A DNA stretch of 64,000 nt from Pristionchus mayeri. Taxonomy: Eukaryota; Nematoda; Chromadorea; Rhabditida; Neodiplogasteridae. Below are positions 61,936-64,000 of this stretch, piece by piece (position 1 is the stretch's first letter; each line of letters starts with the position of its first letter). The position numbers and the translations under genes are program-made. The notes below the pieces were generated by a model that was given only the letters and a program-made list of their open reading frames with translations, searched no databases and was not told the DNA's origin. Location of the stretch: positions 26,893,541 to 26,957,540 of the forward strand of contig BTRK01000004.1 of assembly GCA_036245805.1 (NCBI GenBank), read 5' to 3'.

Positions 61936-62241
61936 AAAACATCTCTAACAACGACTGTATTTACATGCTGGATACAGTACGGCAGTCGAGATCGCATTTA
62001 AAATTCTGCGCAAAGCACTAATTGACTAATTCGACTACATTTTTTAAAATAAATTTCGTTAACTAGATCGCACGTTCCTTGTTTTCACATAAAAAATTAC
62101 AGATCTTCGGTCGCTACGTGGTTCGCGGGGTTGTGTGTTAAGGATAATTGTTGAACTAGGGACCTTCGGTCGCTACGTTACGCGGGGTTGTGTGTTGAAG
62201 ATAAAAATTGGAGTGACTGTTGAGAGCTGGCTTAAAACGTC

Positions 62242-62342
62242 GTGAAAGGCTCGTGAGGCCGAGGGCGATCCGAAAAAGTTGGATTGGGGCGAAGCCCCAA
62301 TCCAACTTTTTCGGATCGCCCTCGGCCTCACGAGCCTTTCAC
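62242..62342. repeat. Perfect ~100-bp hairpin in repeat E
   Basis: About 50-bp arms starting GTGAAAGGCTCGTGAGGCCG meet at GGGGCGAAGCCCC with no visible mismatch. Confidence 0.92.
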
Positions 62343-62489
62343 AACGCTCACGCTGCGGGGGGTGAGAGCGGGTTGGGAAGCATTTTTGATTTAATTTCGC
62401 AGGGGAGGTCAATCAACCACGTTTAGTACCAGTTTTATGCGCTGAAATATGATTGTAAGCGACTGGTGAGAGCCTGCTTAAAACGTTGT

Positions 62490-62589
62490 AAAAGGCTCGT
62501 GAGGCCTCGGTCGATCCGAAAAAGTAGGAATGGGGCTTCGCCCCATTCCTACTTTTTCGGATCGCCCTCGGCCTCACGAGCCTTTCACA
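62490..62589. repeat. Second ~100-bp hairpin in repeat E
   Basis: Same outer arms (AAAGGCTCGTGAGGCC) but a different inner stem (AAAGTAGGAATGGGGC) from the hairpin 250 bp upstream. Confidence 0.9.
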
Positions 62590-63150
62590 ACGCTCACGCT
62601 GCGGGGAGTGAGAGCAGGTTAGGAAGTTGTGGTGTGGCGGGTGGTGCGCTCGGTGCATTTGAGTTTTCTGCGATTTGGTAAAATGCACCATATTATGTAG
62701 TGTGATGAAAGTGCTCGTCAACGCAATGCCAATGGTCAAGGTCCGACGTCACACGGACGTGTTTGAGCAAAGTTAGAGCGATTTGAAGAAAAAGATCAAA
62801 CTACAAACTACAAAGATCAATTTTTTGAAAGCTCTCGTCAAGGGGTCACCAACGGTCAAGGTCCTATGGTGCTACGATGATATTGAAGCGAATTAGAGCG
62901 ATTTGAAGGAAAGTGATCAAACTACAAACTACAAAGTTCAAAGATCAAAGTTCAAATTTTGAAAGTGCTCGTCAAGATATTTCATCTGGTCAAGGTTCTA
63001 ACCTTCTACGTCAAGGGGTTTCATATGGTCAAGGTGCTAGGCACATAGGATGATTTTGAGCCGAGTTACAGCGATTTGAAGAAAAAGTGTGACAGACAAA
63101 GGGACAGGCAGACAGACAGACAGACGTTACGATATTTCTTTATGTAGTAA

Positions 63151-64000
63151 CGGTACTGCTGCAAGCCGGCTTAAAACGTTGCAAAATGCTCGAGGCCTCA
63201 CGAGCATTTTGCAACGCTTACTCTGCGGGAATGAGAGCAGGTTAGGGTTGTGAGCAGTGGTGGGCTAGGAAATATGACGAAAATTTTTTTTGCGAACCCC
63301 GGGCCATTTTGCTTTGCGACCTTCCGGAACGGGGGGTTCGTATTGTGCGGTTGAGCGGGGGGAAGGGGGGGGGGTGTTGTTGTTGAGAGCCTGCAGTTTA
63401 CACCCCCCCCCCCCCCCCGGTCGCCCACCACTGGTTGTAACGCTATATCCGAAATTGTTTGCCACTGAACGATCTTTAGCTAGGAAAATGAATCGCGGGG
63501 TTTGAGTGCTTTTTTAGAGCGAGTTATAGCCGAAAAATAATTATTGGAGTGTCCCATAATTTCGTTCTTTTTTTTTCACATGAAGCATAAGTCAATGAAA
63601 CTACTCATCACTCATATCTATTATTGATAGACCTTAAATATATTTTGCGAAGGTTATTTATTTTATTTATATAATTACCTAGCGATGATAAAATAGTAAA
63701 AATGTGCGTTTTTAGACCATGTTTTAAAAAATTATGATTTCGTTTTCTTTTCAAAACTCTGGTTAATTGTGAATTAGAGGCAGCAATCATAGTTTCATTT
63801 GAGCAATTAAAATTGCATCTTTCTGAATTTACCGCCTGAAAACATCAACACTTGTCATTTTAATATTGCCTAGGGAAGCTCATTTTCAGAATTTTTCAAA
63901 TTTTCACGGTTGCTTGCTAATTAATCGCCCTCATTTTATGTAAATTCGTTTTAAATTATTAAAAGTAGTTTGGAACCTTTGTTTGTATCAAAATCGATGA
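63151..64000. other. Terminal stretch, no gene seen
   Basis: A short hairpin at 63,178-63,216 (GTTGCAAAATGCTCG and complement) again belongs to the repeat E pattern. G-runs and C-runs lie at 63,355-63,420. The last 500 bp are AT-rich without exon-like frames. Confidence 0.4.

Larger units (their letters stand above)
62100..63150. repeat. Dispersed repeat E, copies 2 and 3
   Basis: Two partial tandem copies (from about 62,105 and 62,455) of the repeat at 816-2640: TTCGGTCGCTACG, GGTGAGAGC(C/T)(T/G)GCTTAAAACG, hairpin, CTCACGCTGCGGGG, TGAGAGCAGGTTA. Then come CAACGGTCAAGGTC blocks and a GACAGACAGACAGACG tail ending ATATTTCTTTATGTAG. Not coding. Confidence 0.78.

Overview
This is nuclear DNA from a eukaryote, almost certainly a rhabditid nematode. 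The genes are cut into many exons of about 60-180 bp. Introns are mostly 40-60 bp and start with GT (occasionally GC) and end in TTTCAG/CTGCAG-like acceptors. Several products match nematode gene families, and there are trans-splice-like acceptors directly upstream of start codons. A diplogastrid such as Pristionchus would fit, but that is a guess. No bacterial operons, CRISPR arrays or complete tRNA/rRNA genes were found.

Layout. 1-5620 (+): 3' part of a multi-exon gene of unknown function, with a 2.2 kb intron filled by a repeat and a 1.2 kb fold-back. ~6742-9242 (+): an SLC37-type sugar-phosphate exchanger. 9800-11292 (-): a small alpha/beta serine hydrolase of the RBBP9 type. 11886-17088 (-): 10-formyltetrahydrofolate dehydrogenase (ALDH1L, C. 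elegans alh-3 type). 17.8-19.4 kb: nested fold-back transposable elements. 20345-23923 (-): transketolase. 24.8-25.5 kb (+): a doubtful small gene. 25613-29761 (-): a secreted protein with repeated MAM-like domains. 30.7-31.6 kb: fold-back element with tRNA-like B boxes. 32381-36846 (-): fatty-acid transport protein / very-long-chain acyl-CoA synthetase (SLC27). 37352-38444 (-): ribosomal protein S23. 39131-39486 (+): DPM3. ~39987-45219 (-): a PLK4/ZYG-1-like kinase. 45.3-48.5 kb: repeat-rich, with a gene fragment. 48888-49900 (-): a conserved-looking unknown. 52101-56341 (+): a complete RASGEF1-type Ras-family exchange factor. 56629-59948 (-): a galectin with a proline-rich and His/Ala/Gly-rich tail. 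60188-60717 (-): the last two exons of an unknown gene. 61.5-63.2 kb: nested MITEs and hairpin repeats.

The genes are unrelated housekeeping and signalling genes (one-carbon and pentose-phosphate metabolism, lipid activation, translation, dolichol-phosphate-mannose synthesis, Ras signalling). They do not form a pathway cluster. What stands out is the repeat content. It includes at least seven inverted-repeat or MITE families with nested insertions that can be ordered in time. A 36-bp minisatellite has multiplied a splice donor, and a 163-bp segment is duplicated almost perfectly 1.9 kb away. Two short motifs (TGATCTTTGATC and TACNGTA) recur in the introns of unrelated genes.

All gene models were assembled by hand from open frames and splice signals. 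Exon borders given to the base were checked for phase; others are marked uncertain.
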